Source: Bacillota bacterium
GTDB taxonomy: Bacteria > Bacillota > SHA-98 > UBA4971
NCBI GenBank assembly: GCA_024653485.1
Contig: JANLFY010000002.1
Span: forward strand, 124,001-188,000
Direction of reading: 5' to 3'
DNA length: 64,000 nucleotides
Shown: piece after piece, positions 16,326 to 25,609 of the stretch
Layout of the letters: each line of letters begins with the position of its first letter
Position numbering within the stretch: the stretch's first letter is position 1
Program-made: the position numbers and the translations under genes
Notes under the pieces: model-generated
Databases searched by the model: none
The model's input: only the letters and a program-made list of their open reading frames with translations
Told to the model about the DNA's origin: nothing

Positions 16326-17198
16326 ATGGAAACAATCGACAAGAGCTCCGTGGAGTCTATGACCTGCACAGCGCGAATCCGCGAGATGAAGGCGTCTCTG
16401 AGAAACGCGGAGGAGCAGGCGGCCAACTATATCCTGCTCCATCACGGTGAGATCATCAATCTCACTATCACCGAGCTCGCGGAGCAGGCCGGAGTAAGCG
16501 AAGCGACGGTCGTGAGAATGTGTCAGAAGCTCGGATACAAGGGTTTTCAGGAACTCAAGATCGCGCTCGCCCTGGAGCTCGTCAAACCCGTCCAGGCGAT
16601 CCACGAAGAGATTCACGAAGACGACGAGGTGGACCAGGCCGTGGAGAAAGTCTTTCGCGGCAACGTCTTCGCCATAGAGAACACATTGCGGGTGCTCTCC
16701 AAGGGAGAAATGAGGAAGGCGGTAGATGCCTTGGCTGGCGCACGCAAGATCGAGATATACGGCGTCGGGGGATCTGCGGCGGTAGCGAGGGACGCCGCTC
16801 ACAAGCTCATGAAGACTGGCATCCCTTGTGTGGCTTACGACGATCCGCACATGCAGATAATGTCCGCGAGCTTGCTCGGGCCGGGATGCGTCGCAATCGG
16901 GATCTCTCACTCCGGGAGCAGCAAGGACATAGTCGAGGCGCTCAACGTGGCTAGGGAGACCGGCGCGACCACGATATCCATATCCAACTACGCCAAGTCC
17001 CCCATTGACAAGGTGTCCGACATCAAGCTGGCGACGGCGTCCAAGGAGACGAGCTACAGGACGGAGGGCACGGCGTCCAGGATTGCCCAGCTGTGCATCA
17101 TCGACGCTTTGTTCGTAGGCGTGGGGCTGAAACGTACCGGCGACATCGTCGACAACATTCAGAAGACGCGGAGGGCAGTGGTCATCAAGCATTACTGA
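16326..17198 (+). CDS. RpiR/MurR family regulator (HTH_6 + SIS)
   Basis: The 290-residue protein has an N-terminal helix-turn-helix (about 38-80, with LTITELAEQAGVSEATVVRM) and a C-terminal SIS sugar-isomerase domain (about 125-265, with GVGGSAAVARDAAHKL and ISHSGSSKDIVEAL). In this family the SIS domain binds a phosphosugar that changes DNA binding. It begins the long plus-strand carbohydrate run and stands next to a cupin phosphoglucose isomerase, so a hexose- or ketose-phosphate effector is a reasonable guess. The ribosome site is GAGGGAA, with the ATG at 16326. Confidence 0.93.
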   Translation: METIDKSSVESMTCTARIREMKASLRNAEEQAANYILLHHGEIINLTITELAEQAGVSEATVVRMCQKLGYKGFQELKIALALELVKPVQAIHEEIHEDDEVDQAVEKVFRGNVFAIENTLRVLSKGEMRKAVDALAGARKIEIYGVGGSAAVARDAAHKLMKTGIPCVAYDDPHMQIMSASLLGPGCVAIGISHSGSSKDIVEALNVARETGATTISISNYAKSPIDKVSDIKLATASKETSYRTEGTASRIAQLCIIDALFVGVGLKRTGDIVDNIQKTRRAVVIKHY

Positions 17199-17351
17199 GT
17201 CAACCGCCCCACCCGACACCTGCGACAGTTGACTTGGGCTGGCTCGCGGGGTTCTCGCGGGGTTGAGGTATGACGTCGAGGTGCGATGTCCAATGCCGAG
17301 GCGTCGAGTGGAAAGTCTACGGGGAGTCCGTACGGAAAGAGGGGAGTATGC

Positions 17352-17939
17352 ATGGTCTCTCTGCGGCAGCCTTTCAACACTCGTCTGGACTTCACCGCGG
17401 GCGCGATAATCCCGGAAGGCGCGAAGGTGGTCCGCCGGCTCGGCGACATGAGAGACATGTACCAAGATCGAGAAGCGGTCCAGCGCCTTCTGGATGGTGG
17501 AGACCCCTTGATCTACGTGGTACACAACGTGGAGGTCCCGGAGGATTCAGGGGAGCTCCAGCACTGCACGAGCGTGGTGTACCCAGGCCGAGTCGGCGAT
17601 GAATTCTTCATGACCAAGGGACACTTCCACGCGAAAGCAGGCACCGCCGAGATCTACCTCACGCTCCGCGGAAAAGGCCTCCTCCTTATGCAGACGCAGG
17701 ATGGGGCCACCGCCACCCTGGACATGTTCCCGGGTTCGGTGTCGTACATCCCGCCGTACTGGGCGCACAGATCGATCAACGTGGGCGATGAGCCTCTCGT
17801 ATTCTTCGCGGTATATCCCGGGGACGCGGGTCACAACTATGGAGTCATCGAAGAGAAAGGCTTCGCAAAGATCGTGGTTGCGAGAGGCGATGATGTCGCC
17901 GTGGTCGACAATCCGAGGTACGGCGGTTGTCGCACGTAG
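17352..17939 (+). CDS. pgiA: Cupin-type glucose-6-phosphate isomerase
   Basis: Interconverts glucose 6-phosphate and fructose 6-phosphate using a metal-holding cupin barrel, unrelated to ordinary Pgi. The metal ligands are in place: His91 and His93 in KGHFHAK, Glu100 in TAEIY, and His139 in WAHRS. The spacing equals that reported for the archaeal enzyme (88, 90, 97, 136). The chosen ATG at 17352 has AGAGGGGAG before it and gives 195 residues, the normal size; upstream in-frame codons from 17286 look non-homologous. This type is best known from Archaea and scattered bacteria. Its place after an RpiR gene makes it either a housekeeping isomerase of this sugar operon or an isomerase for another phosphosugar. 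Confidence 0.92.
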   Translation: MVSLRQPFNTRLDFTAGAIIPEGAKVVRRLGDMRDMYQDREAVQRLLDGGDPLIYVVHNVEVPEDSGELQHCTSVVYPGRVGDEFFMTKGHFHAKAGTAEIYLTLRGKGLLLMQTQDGATATLDMFPGSVSYIPPYWAHRSINVGDEPLVFFAVYPGDAGHNYGVIEEKGFAKIVVARGDDVAVVDNPRYGGCRT

Positions 17940-18020
17940 TCACGTTCGTCCTTCAACCTCAATCTCCTTCGGCGTTTCACTGGGGCGGGCCCTGCGATGG
18001 TCGTGCGGGAGGTGTTGTCG

Positions 18021-19880
18021 GTGTTCAGTGGGGGATACCTCGGAAACGTCCTGAGAATAGACCTTTCCTCGCGGACGTGGCGGTCCGAACCTATCGACCC
18101 GTCCATTCAGCGCAAGTACCTCGGGGGCAGAGGGGTCGCCGCCCGGTACTATCTCGACGAGATTCCGGGCATAATCGATCCAAGCGACCCTGCGAACAAG
18201 CTCTTCTTCTTCACCGGGCCGCTCACCGGCACGCAGGTCCCTGCGAGCGGCAAGTTCCAGTGCTCCACCGTATCCTCGGAGACCGGCCGCTATCTTTGCT
18301 CCAACTCCAGCGGCAACTTTGGTCCCAATCTCAAGTTTTCGGGGTACGACGGGCTCATCATCGAAGGCAAGGCCGACCGGCCGGTGTACATCTGGATCTC
18401 CGACGGGCAGGTGGAGATAAGGGACGCCGCGCCGCTGTGGGGTCTCAAGGTGAATGAGGTCGTGGACCGCCTAAAGGAAATGACCGGCGACGCGAAGATC
18501 AGCACCATGGTCGCCGGCCCGGCGGCCGAGCGTGGCGTGAGGTTCAGCTCCATCCAGGTGGACGGGCGCAGCTTCGGCCGCGGCGGGGCCGGAGGGGTCA
18601 TGGCCGGCAAGAACCTGAAGGCGGTCGCCGCTCACGGTACCGCTGCGGTGCCCGTGGCCGACGCCGAATCGCTCTCGCAGGCAGTAAGAGAGGCGGTAAG
18701 GCATGCCCGGGAGACCAAGGCCCTTCACACGAAGTTCGGCACGGCCCAGTACACGGAGGTGCTGAACACCCTGGGCTGCTACCCCACGCGCAACTTCCAG
18801 ACCGCCGTATTCGACGGCATATCCACCATATCAGCGGACTACATGGAGAAGAACTACAAGGTGAAGAGTCTGGCCTGCTTCAGGTGCCCAGTGGCGTGCG
18901 CGCAGCTCTGCGAGGTCAAAGAGGGTAAGTACGCCGGCATGCGGAGCGACCCGGAGTACGAGACCATCGGGTCTTTCGGGGGCCAGTGCGGGATCTCCGA
19001 TTTCGGGGTAATAGTCGCGGCGAACGCACTGTGCGACGAGTACGGGCTCGACACGATGTCCACGGGGACGATCGTCGCGTACGCCATGGAGCTTTTCGAA
19101 CGCGGCTTTGTCAGCACAGCCGACACCGGCGGTCTCGAGCTCCGATTCGGCAACGGAGACGCCCTCATTGAGACGATCCACGACATCGCGCACCGGAAGG
19201 GCTTCGGAGACGTGCTGGCCGAGGGGTTTCGGGGACTGGCACGGAGGTTCCCGGGAAGCATGTCCTTCATGATGCAGGCGAAATGGATGCCGTTCGCGGC
19301 GTACGAGCCGCGCGCCTTCCACGGGATCGGCCTGTCCTTCGGCACGTCCAGTCGGGGCGCCTGCCACAACGTGGGTGGCTGGACGATCCGTGACGAGCTA
19401 CTGAGCGGCGAGTATGACAGGTTCGCCATCCGCGGGAAAGGAGAGCTCGTCAAGAGGATACAGGATGTCCGTGCTTACGTGGACTCCTTGGTGATATGCA
19501 CGGTGGTCAGGAGCGGGCTCGGTTTCACGGACAAACCCAAAGGCAAGGTGCTGGAGTACGTGACCGGCATCGACTTTACACCCGAGCTGCTCGAGATAGG
19601 TGAACGCATCTACACTCTCGAACGCGTGATACTTGCGAGAGAGGGCGTCCGCCGGAAGGACGACATGTTGCCGGAGAGGATCATGACACAGCCGCTGCCA
19701 GAAGGGATGGCCAAGGGCCGTGTCCTGACAGAGGAAATGTATGCGGCGATGCTCGATGAGTATTATGCCGCGAGGGGCTGGGACGAACAAGGCGTGCCTA
19801 CGCGGGAGAGGCTCCTCCAGCTCCGGATGGACGAAGCGGTGCTCAAGGTCAGGGACGCCCTTGCAGGCGCTCCTCGATAG
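18021..19880 (+). CDS. aor: Aldehyde:ferredoxin oxidoreductase family enzyme
   Basis: These tungsten (or molybdenum) enzymes oxidise aldehydes to acids, or reduce acids, with ferredoxin. The 619-residue protein has the N-terminal GGYLGNVLRIDLSSRTW and GGRGVAARYYLDE, the pterin-binding FGRGGAGGVMAGKNLKAV, and the [4Fe-4S] cluster ligands Cys286, Cys289 and Cys293 (CFRCPVAC) with the distant fourth Cys near 493 (VICTVV). The GTG at 18021 is preferred over the ATG at 17997 because GGGAGG lies eight bases upstream and the family usually begins close to the GGYxG motif. No cofactor genes are nearby. Being in a sugar operon, it may oxidise a sugar-derived aldehyde such as glyceraldehyde or lactaldehyde; this is inference. 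Confidence 0.93.
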   Translation: MFSGGYLGNVLRIDLSSRTWRSEPIDPSIQRKYLGGRGVAARYYLDEIPGIIDPSDPANKLFFFTGPLTGTQVPASGKFQCSTVSSETGRYLCSNSSGNFGPNLKFSGYDGLIIEGKADRPVYIWISDGQVEIRDAAPLWGLKVNEVVDRLKEMTGDAKISTMVAGPAAERGVRFSSIQVDGRSFGRGGAGGVMAGKNLKAVAAHGTAAVPVADAESLSQAVREAVRHARETKALHTKFGTAQYTEVLNTLGCYPTRNFQTAVFDGISTISADYMEKNYKVKSLACFRCPVACAQLCEVKEGKYAGMRSDPEYETIGSFGGQCGISDFGVIVAANALCDEYGLDTMSTGTIVAYAMELFERGFVSTADTGGLELRFGNGDALIETIHDIAHRKGFGDVLAEGFRGLARRFPGSMSFMMQAKWMPFAAYEPRAFHGIGLSFGTSSRGACHNVGGWTIRDELLSGEYDRFAIRGKGELVKRIQDVRAYVDSLVICTVVRSGLGFTDKPKGKVLEYVTGIDFTPELLEIGERIYTLERVILAREGVRRKDDMLPERIMTQPLPEGMAKGRVLTEEMYAAMLDEYYAARGWDEQGVPTRERLLQLRMDEAVLKVRDALAGAPR

Positions 19881-20093
19881 TACGCCGGCACAGCCGTCGT
19901 GGAATCCGGGTCGTTCAAGCGCTGGACGCGGAGACGTTGGATGCGCTCACACGTTACCGACCGCCTTCCAACTCCAACGCCGATCGCCGAGGCGGCTTGT
20001 GTCGAGGGGGCGGATGTCTGCTGGAGCCCGGTTCACCTGCCTGTTGATCGGTCTGCTAGCGGGGACGGTGCGCCGGCGTAAGGAGAGACGACA

Positions 20094-21047
20094 GTGAGAT
20101 ACAAAGTGCTCGTCACACCGAGATCGCTTGCCGAGACCTTCGACGAACCGCTGAGGGTACTCGAAGACTCCGGCCACGAGGTGATAAGGAACCCACACGG
20201 CCGGCCGTTCACGGAGGAAGAGCTCCGGGTCCTGATAAAGGACGTGGACGGGATAATCGTGGGGATAGACGCGATTTCGCGAGAGGTCATCGCCGCAGCC
20301 GAAAAGCTCAAGGTCATCTCCAAGTACGGCGTGGGTGTGGATAACATCGACCTGCAGGCGGCACGGGGGAAGGGCATCATCGTAACGTACACGCCGGGCG
20401 GAAACAGCGAGGCCGTCGCGGATTTGACCATAGGACTCCTGCTGGCGGCCGCCCGGAGGATTCCCGCCGCCGACAGGGCTGTTCGCCTCGGCGACTGGCG
20501 GAGAGTGGTCGGGCTTGCGGTATGGAAGAAGACCATCGGTGTGGTGGGGGTCGGCCGCATCGGACGGGGAGTCGTTCGTCGGGCGTCGGGCTTTGGGATG
20601 AAGATCCTCTGTTGCGACAAGGTGATCGACAACGAGTTCGCCGCGAAACATGGAGCCGAGTATGTGTCCTTGGATCTGTTGCTTCAGCAGTCCGACTTCG
20701 TCACGCTCCACGTTCCTTTGACTGACGAAACGAGAGGCCTGATTGGCGAGAAGGAGCTATCGCGAATGAAGCGGACGGCGATTCTCATAAACACCGCCCG
20801 CGGAGAGGTAGTGGACGAGGACGCGTTGTATCGAGCCTTGGTCGAGAGGACCATAGCCGGAGCGGCCTTGGATGTCTTTCGAAACGAGCCTCCTGTCGGG
20901 TCCCGGCTGCTGGAGCTCGACAACGTCGTCCTCACGCCTCACATAGGGGCTCACACAGACGAGGCCGTCCTCGAAATGGGGCGGAACGCCGTGAGGAATC
21001 TCATGGCCGTGCTCAACGGTGAGCTCCCGGAGGCTGTGGCTTGGTGA
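20094..21047 (+). CDS. D-2-hydroxyacid dehydrogenase (SerA-like)
   Basis: A 317-residue NAD-dependent D-isomer-specific 2-hydroxyacid dehydrogenase. It shows the NAD motif GVVGVGRIGRGV, catalytic Arg in NTARGEVVDE, Glu in DVFRNEPP, and His in LTPHIGAH. The regulatory ACT domain of full-length 3-phosphoglycerate dehydrogenase is absent. The GTG start at 20094 follows AAGGAGAGACGACA. The family includes phosphoglycerate, glyoxylate and sugar-acid dehydrogenases; surrounding sugar genes suggest a hydroxy acid made or used in the same pathway. Some 213 bases without a recognisable gene separate it from the oxidoreductase before it. Confidence 0.9.
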   Translation: MRYKVLVTPRSLAETFDEPLRVLEDSGHEVIRNPHGRPFTEEELRVLIKDVDGIIVGIDAISREVIAAAEKLKVISKYGVGVDNIDLQAARGKGIIVTYTPGGNSEAVADLTIGLLLAAARRIPAADRAVRLGDWRRVVGLAVWKKTIGVVGVGRIGRGVVRRASGFGMKILCCDKVIDNEFAAKHGAEYVSLDLLLQQSDFVTLHVPLTDETRGLIGEKELSRMKRTAILINTARGEVVDEDALYRALVERTIAGAALDVFRNEPPVGSRLLELDNVVLTPHIGAHTDEAVLEMGRNAVRNLMAVLNGELPEAVAW

Positions 21048-21125
21048 TGTGAGGGTGGTCTAGCGGGTGGAGCTGGTTTCACAGGTCGAGCGGCCGTGAT
21101 TCTACTATTGCCGGAGGGATGCTCC

Positions 21126-21887
21126 ATGGGATTCGACGGTAAGGTGGCCGTGGTAACCGGGGCGGGTCTCGGGATCGGCAGGGCGGCGGCGCTCCTGCTC
21201 GCGAAAGAGGGAGGGAAAGTCGCCGTGCTGGACCTCAACGAGGGCAGCGGAGAAGAGACGGTTCAACTCATCAAGGGCTCCGGAGGCGAAGCTCGCTTCT
21301 TCCAAGCCGACGTGAGCTGCGCCACGGACGTGGAGAGAGCCATCCGAGCAGTCGAGAAGGCGTTCGGGAGAATAGACATCCTGGTCAACAACGCCGGAAT
21401 CTACAAGAAGGGCGACCTCTTCGGGACATCCATCGACGATTGGAACAAGCTGATGGCCACAAACCTCACAGGTGTCTTCCTGTGCTCGAAGTACTGTGCG
21501 GAGACCATGGCCGGACAAGGCGGGGGCGTCATCGTCAATGTGGCGTCGGAGGCCGGGCTCGTGGGCATTAGGGGACAGGTCGCGTACAACGTCTCGAAGG
21601 GCGGCGTGATAGCCCTCAGCAGGAGCGCGGCTGTGGACCTCGCCCCGATGAACATAAGAGTGAACTGCGTCTGTCCGGGAACCACTGAGACGCCGCTCGT
21701 CGCGAAGGCGATAAGCATGGACCCCGACCCGGAGGGGGCGCGACGCGCCCTCGAGAGCTGTCGCCCGGCGAACAGGCTGGGCCGGCCGGAGGAGATAGCG
21801 CAAGCAATCCTGTTCCTGGCGTCGGATGAGGCGGCCTATGCCACGGGCTCCGTGCTCTCCATAGACGGAGGGTACACAGCTCAGTAG
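21126..21887 (+). CDS. Short-chain dehydrogenase/reductase
   Basis: A classical SDR of 253 residues: cofactor loop TGAGLGIG, Asp at the end of the second strand (VLDLNEG) favouring NAD over NADP, NNAG, the catalytic Ser/Tyr/Lys set with YNVSK, and the C-terminal SIDGGYTAQ. It probably oxidises a sugar, polyol or hydroxy acid. The ATG at 21126 follows GGAGGG by about eight bases. It lies 78 bases after the hydroxyacid dehydrogenase and before a Gfo/Idh/MocA oxidoreductase in the same direction. Confidence 0.9.
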   Translation: MGFDGKVAVVTGAGLGIGRAAALLLAKEGGKVAVLDLNEGSGEETVQLIKGSGGEARFFQADVSCATDVERAIRAVEKAFGRIDILVNNAGIYKKGDLFGTSIDDWNKLMATNLTGVFLCSKYCAETMAGQGGGVIVNVASEAGLVGIRGQVAYNVSKGGVIALSRSAAVDLAPMNIRVNCVCPGTTETPLVAKAISMDPDPEGARRALESCRPANRLGRPEEIAQAILFLASDEAAYATGSVLSIDGGYTAQ

Positions 21888-22020
21888 CGGCCGGTGGCAA
21901 GACGTTGGTTGCGCGAGGCGCCCCGCTCGAGAGGCTGGGGAGGAGCACCGCTCGACCGGTTGCGCTCGGGCGGCTCGAGCGGTTGGGGCTGGATCGGAGA
22001 GGGGAGAGGGGGTCCTGCGG

Positions 22021-23097
22021 TTGTCTCGAGAGGTAGGTGTTTGTGTGATCGGCGTCGGCCGGGCGGGGATGGTGCACGCTCGAAACCTGAGGGCAGGGAT
22101 TCGAGGCGCGAGACTCGTCGCCGTGGCTGACGTTGACCCCGCTTGCGCGGCGCGCGCCGCCCAAGAGCTCGAGCTGGAACGTGTGCACACCGACTACGCC
22201 GAGGCCGTCGCCGACGAAACGGTCGACGCGGTATGTATAGCCTCTCCGGTGTTCACCCACGCACAGGTTGCGCTGGCGGCCGCCAAAGCGGGCAAGCACG
22301 TGTTCTGTGAGAAACCGATGGCTCTCACTCTCGACGAGGCGGACTCGATGATAGAAGCCTGCAGGCAGGCCGGAGTGAAACTGCAGATAGGTTTCATGCG
22401 GAGATTCGATGCGGGCTTTCGAGAGGCGAAGAGGCTCATCGACGAGGGCGAGATCGGCGACGTGATACTCGTCAGATCCGTCGGACGCGGGCCTGGCCTT
22501 CCCGGGGAGTGGTACTTGTCCTTCGAGAGGAGCAACGGCCTCCTGGCCGAGGTCAATAGCCACGACTTCGATACCGTAAGGTGGCTCGGCCGGGGCGAGC
22601 TGTCGCGCGTCTACGCGGAAGCCGGCGCGTTCGCCAGGCCGGACCTCAGCGAGAAGCATCCCGGCTTCTTCGACAGCGCCGTCGTGAACATCAGGCTCGA
22701 GAACGGAGTGATGGGGGTCATCGAGGGAACGTGCCCCGACAACTACGGGTACGATGCGCGGGCCGAGATCCTCGGCACGAGGGGCGTCCTTTTCGTGGGA
22801 CAGATCGAGGAAGGGTCGGCGGCCGTGTGTCGCAAGGACGGCTGCACAAGGCCGGTAATCCCGTCGTGGCAACGCCGCTTCAGACAGGCCTACGTCGACG
22901 AGATGACCCATTTCGTCGAGTGCATCGTAAGCGGCGCCGAACCCGTCGTGACGGGGCTCGACGGTAGGAAGGCCTTGGAAGGAGTGCTCGCCGCCAACCG
23001 CTCGCTTGCCGAGGGCGTCCCCGTGACACTCGGCACTGGGCTCGGCTTGAGTTCACGTGTCGGCTCGAGTGCTATGGAGGATTCTCCAGACAGATAG
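22021..23097 (+). CDS. Gfo/Idh/MocA oxidoreductase, inositol 2-dehydrogenase-like
   Basis: The 358-residue protein has the N-terminal Rossmann motif GVGRAGMVHARNL, the catalytic Lys in CEKPMALT, and SHDFDTVRWL holding the Asp/His pair used by inositol 2-dehydrogenase and its relatives. These enzymes oxidise a secondary hydroxyl of myo-inositol or sugars with NAD. The TTG start at 22021 follows GAGAGGGGGT. It is a candidate for the first, otherwise missing, inositol oxidation step of the pathway encoded at 39.8-44.3 kb, or for a separate sugar used by its own operon. The two options cannot be separated from sequence. Confidence 0.88.
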   Translation: MSREVGVCVIGVGRAGMVHARNLRAGIRGARLVAVADVDPACAARAAQELELERVHTDYAEAVADETVDAVCIASPVFTHAQVALAAAKAGKHVFCEKPMALTLDEADSMIEACRQAGVKLQIGFMRRFDAGFREAKRLIDEGEIGDVILVRSVGRGPGLPGEWYLSFERSNGLLAEVNSHDFDTVRWLGRGELSRVYAEAGAFARPDLSEKHPGFFDSAVVNIRLENGVMGVIEGTCPDNYGYDARAEILGTRGVLFVGQIEEGSAAVCRKDGCTRPVIPSWQRRFRQAYVDEMTHFVECIVSGAEPVVTGLDGRKALEGVLAANRSLAEGVPVTLGTGLGLSSRVGSSAMEDSPDR

Positions 23098-23117
23098 GAA
23101 TAGCGAGGCCGGTGCAC

Positions 23118-24701
23118 ATGAACAAGGGGACCTATCTCGTCGGCGTGGACATCGGCACCATGGGAACGAAGGCCGCTGTGTTCGATCAGTCCGGTGGACT
23201 CCTCGGGGACGCGTTCGAGGAGTCGAAGCTGGTGTATCCGCGCGCCGGATGGGTGGAGCAGGACATGGAGGACATGTACGGTTCCTGCCTCCGGACCATG
23301 AATGCTGCCGTCCAGAAGGCGGGGATAGAGCCGCGGCGCGTCGCCTCCATAGCCGTGGACGGCCAGATGGCGGGCATCGGCGGAGTGGCTGAAGACGGGA
23401 CAGCGTCCATCAGGTACGATTCGTGGCTGGACACTCGGTGCGAGCCGTACATCGACCTCATGAACAGGGAAGCGGGGGGCTCTGTGCTTTCCATATCCGG
23501 CAGCCCGCCCACGTACGACCACGGTCCGAAGATACTGTGGTGGATGCACGAGGAACCCGAGGCGTTCAGACGCACCGCGAAGTTCGTGGTGCCCTCGGCG
23601 TACGCGGCGATGAGGATGTCGGGGCTCGCCGCCGCCGACGCGTTCATCGATTACACTCAGCTACATTTCTCAGGGTTCGGAGACACCCAAAACCTGACCT
23701 GGTCTCAGGAGCTGTGCGACGCGTTCGGGGTTCCGGTCGAGAAACTGCCCAGGATAGTCGGTCCGTGCGATATCGTTGGGAAGCTCACCGCCGAAGCCGC
23801 GGACCGTGCCGGACTCGTGCCGGGGATTCCCATCGCGGCTGGTGCAGGAGATCAGGCTGCCACATCGCTCGGCGCGGGGATCGTTGAGCCCGGCCAGGTT
23901 TTCGACGTGGCGGGCACGGCGTCCGTGTTCTCCGTTTGCGCGGACCGGCGCGTTGTCGACGTCCTGCACCGAACGTTCCTGTGCGCGAGGTCGGTCGTGC
24001 GCGACCTGTGGGTGCCTATCGCGTACATAAACGGCGGCGGCCTCTGTCTGAGGTGGTTCCGCGACGAGATCGGCCTCGGAAAACTGGGGACGAAGGCCAC
24101 CGGTCAGGCTGGCAACGTATACGCACTCCTCGACCAGGAGGCGGCGAAGGCGCCGCCGGGCGCCGACGGCCTGGTCTTCCTGCCTCACTTCGGAGGCCGG
24201 GTTACTCCCAATGATCCCAATGTCCGAGGGGCTTGGGTGGGGCTCACGTGGGGCCACAACGCGGCGCACCTCTACCGGGCCATCCTCGAAGGCGTGGCTT
24301 ACGAGTACCGTTACTACGCTGATATTCTCGCCGAGCTCCTGCCGGACCTCGAACTCAAAGAGGCCCGCGTCATAGGCGGCGGCGCCAAGAGCTCCATCTG
24401 GAACCAAATCAAAGCGAATGTCCTGGGGATCCCCTACGTCCAGCTGGACCGCAGTGAGGTTGCGGTATGGGGATCGGCGCTCATCGCCGGGTACGCGGTG
24501 GGGGTCTTCGAGGACCTGGTCGGCGCCGCCAAGGCCTTCACCCGTCCTGTGAATCGTGTGCTGCCGGATCAAGGGGCCTACGAGAGTTATCAGCCGTACG
24601 TGCGGGTCTACAAGGGACTCTTTGACGCGCTGCGGACGTCGTTCGAGGTCATACGAACCGCCAAGGCGAGAGAGACGACTCGAGCGGGAGGGCGACAGTG
24701 A
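23118..24701 (+). CDS. FGGY-family carbohydrate kinase (xylulokinase-like)
   Basis: A 527-residue two-domain sugar kinase. The N-terminal phosphate loop GVDIGTMGTKAAVFD, the domain-joining GAGDQAATSLGAG and FDVAGTASVF, and the C-terminal RVIGGGAKSSIWNQIKAN are typical FGGY features. It transfers phosphate from ATP to a pentulose, hexulose or related sugar. The ATG at 23118 (or GTG at 23112) has a weak ribosome site, suggesting coupling to the gene before it. Its stop overlaps the start of the next gene. With the isomerase-like gene at 26776 it makes an isomerase/kinase pair of the fucose, arabinose or xylose type. Confidence 0.9.
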   Translation: MNKGTYLVGVDIGTMGTKAAVFDQSGGLLGDAFEESKLVYPRAGWVEQDMEDMYGSCLRTMNAAVQKAGIEPRRVASIAVDGQMAGIGGVAEDGTASIRYDSWLDTRCEPYIDLMNREAGGSVLSISGSPPTYDHGPKILWWMHEEPEAFRRTAKFVVPSAYAAMRMSGLAAADAFIDYTQLHFSGFGDTQNLTWSQELCDAFGVPVEKLPRIVGPCDIVGKLTAEAADRAGLVPGIPIAAGAGDQAATSLGAGIVEPGQVFDVAGTASVFSVCADRRVVDVLHRTFLCARSVVRDLWVPIAYINGGGLCLRWFRDEIGLGKLGTKATGQAGNVYALLDQEAAKAPPGADGLVFLPHFGGRVTPNDPNVRGAWVGLTWGHNAAHLYRAILEGVAYEYRYYADILAELLPDLELKEARVIGGGAKSSIWNQIKANVLGIPYVQLDRSEVAVWGSALIAGYAVGVFEDLVGAAKAFTRPVNRVLPDQGAYESYQPYVRVYKGLFDALRTSFEVIRTAKARETTRAGGRQ

Positions 24702-25585
24702 TGAGATACGCCGTCAGCAACTGGATATACGGGGATGAGGCTCTCGAGACCACGTTCCAGCGTCTGTCTCGGTGCGGGTTCGACGGAGTCGAGCTGGTGG
24801 GGGAGCCGGAGCGATACCGCCCCGCGGACGTGAAGCGATTGTGTGGCGAGTGCAACCTCCAGGTTCTGTCGATAGCGGGGATGTACCCCTGGCCCACCCG
24901 CGAGAGGGACCTCGCGAATCCTGACCCTGAAGTGAGGGAGAATGCAGTCGCCTACTTGCGCACGTGTGTCGACTTCGCGTGCGATGTAGGCGCGCGCATG
25001 ATCATAGTCGTGCCATCCGCCGCCGGGAAGACGCGGCCCGTCGGATGGCGCGGCGACGCCGACACGTGGGAGGGGGCTTATCGAGACGAGTGGGCGTACG
25101 CAGTCGAGTCAGTGCGGAAGGCCGCGAGATACGCGGAAGAAAGGGGTGTCGCTCTCGCGATCGAGCCCATCAATAGGTACGAGTCGTATCTGGTGAACAC
25201 GGCAGAACAGGGCTTGAGATTCATCTCGGAGGTCGGCTCCGACTTCGTCAGGCTCCATCTAGACACGTTCCACATGAACATTGAGGAAGGCGATCCCATA
25301 GGTGCCGTGCGATCGGCCGGCGGCTTGCTCGTGAACGTCCACGTTTCCGACAGCAATCGACAGGCGGTGGGGCGGGGCCACTTCGATTTCGGCGCTCTGA
25401 TGAAGGCCCTAAAGGAGATAGGATACGGCGGCCCTCTGACGCTCGAACCCCTTCCTCCCGTTCCCGATGCGTCAGTAGCGGTGAAAATGAGCCGGTACGT
25501 CTCCCAGTGGGAGGAGTACGTAAGGGAAAGCTTACGGAGCCTGCGCGAGCTGGAGTGCTCCGTCCAGAAGGTAGAAGAAAGCTAG
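24701..25585 (+). CDS. Sugar isomerase/epimerase, TIM barrel (IolO/DTE-like)
   Basis: The 294-residue protein is of the AP-endonuclease-2/xylose-isomerase-like barrel family. Metal-binding and catalytic positions are visible: Glu in AIEPINRYES, Asp and His in HLDTFHMNIEE, His in VHVSDSNRQA, and Glu in LTLEPLPP. Relatives include D-tagatose/D-psicose 3-epimerases and the keto-gluconate epimerase IolO; the gene at 43503 is a paralogue that matches IolO more fully. The start codon overlaps the kinase stop (GTGATGA), with GGGAGGG just upstream, so the two are translationally coupled. Confidence 0.88.
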   Translation: MRYAVSNWIYGDEALETTFQRLSRCGFDGVELVGEPERYRPADVKRLCGECNLQVLSIAGMYPWPTRERDLANPDPEVRENAVAYLRTCVDFACDVGARMIIVVPSAAGKTRPVGWRGDADTWEGAYRDEWAYAVESVRKAARYAEERGVALAIEPINRYESYLVNTAEQGLRFISEVGSDFVRLHLDTFHMNIEEGDPIGAVRSAGGLLVNVHVSDSNRQAVGRGHFDFGALMKALKEIGYGGPLTLEPLPPVPDASVAVKMSRYVSQWEEYVRESLRSLRELECSVQKVEES

Positions 25586-25609
25586 GAGATGGGAAGAGGA
25601 GATAGAGGA

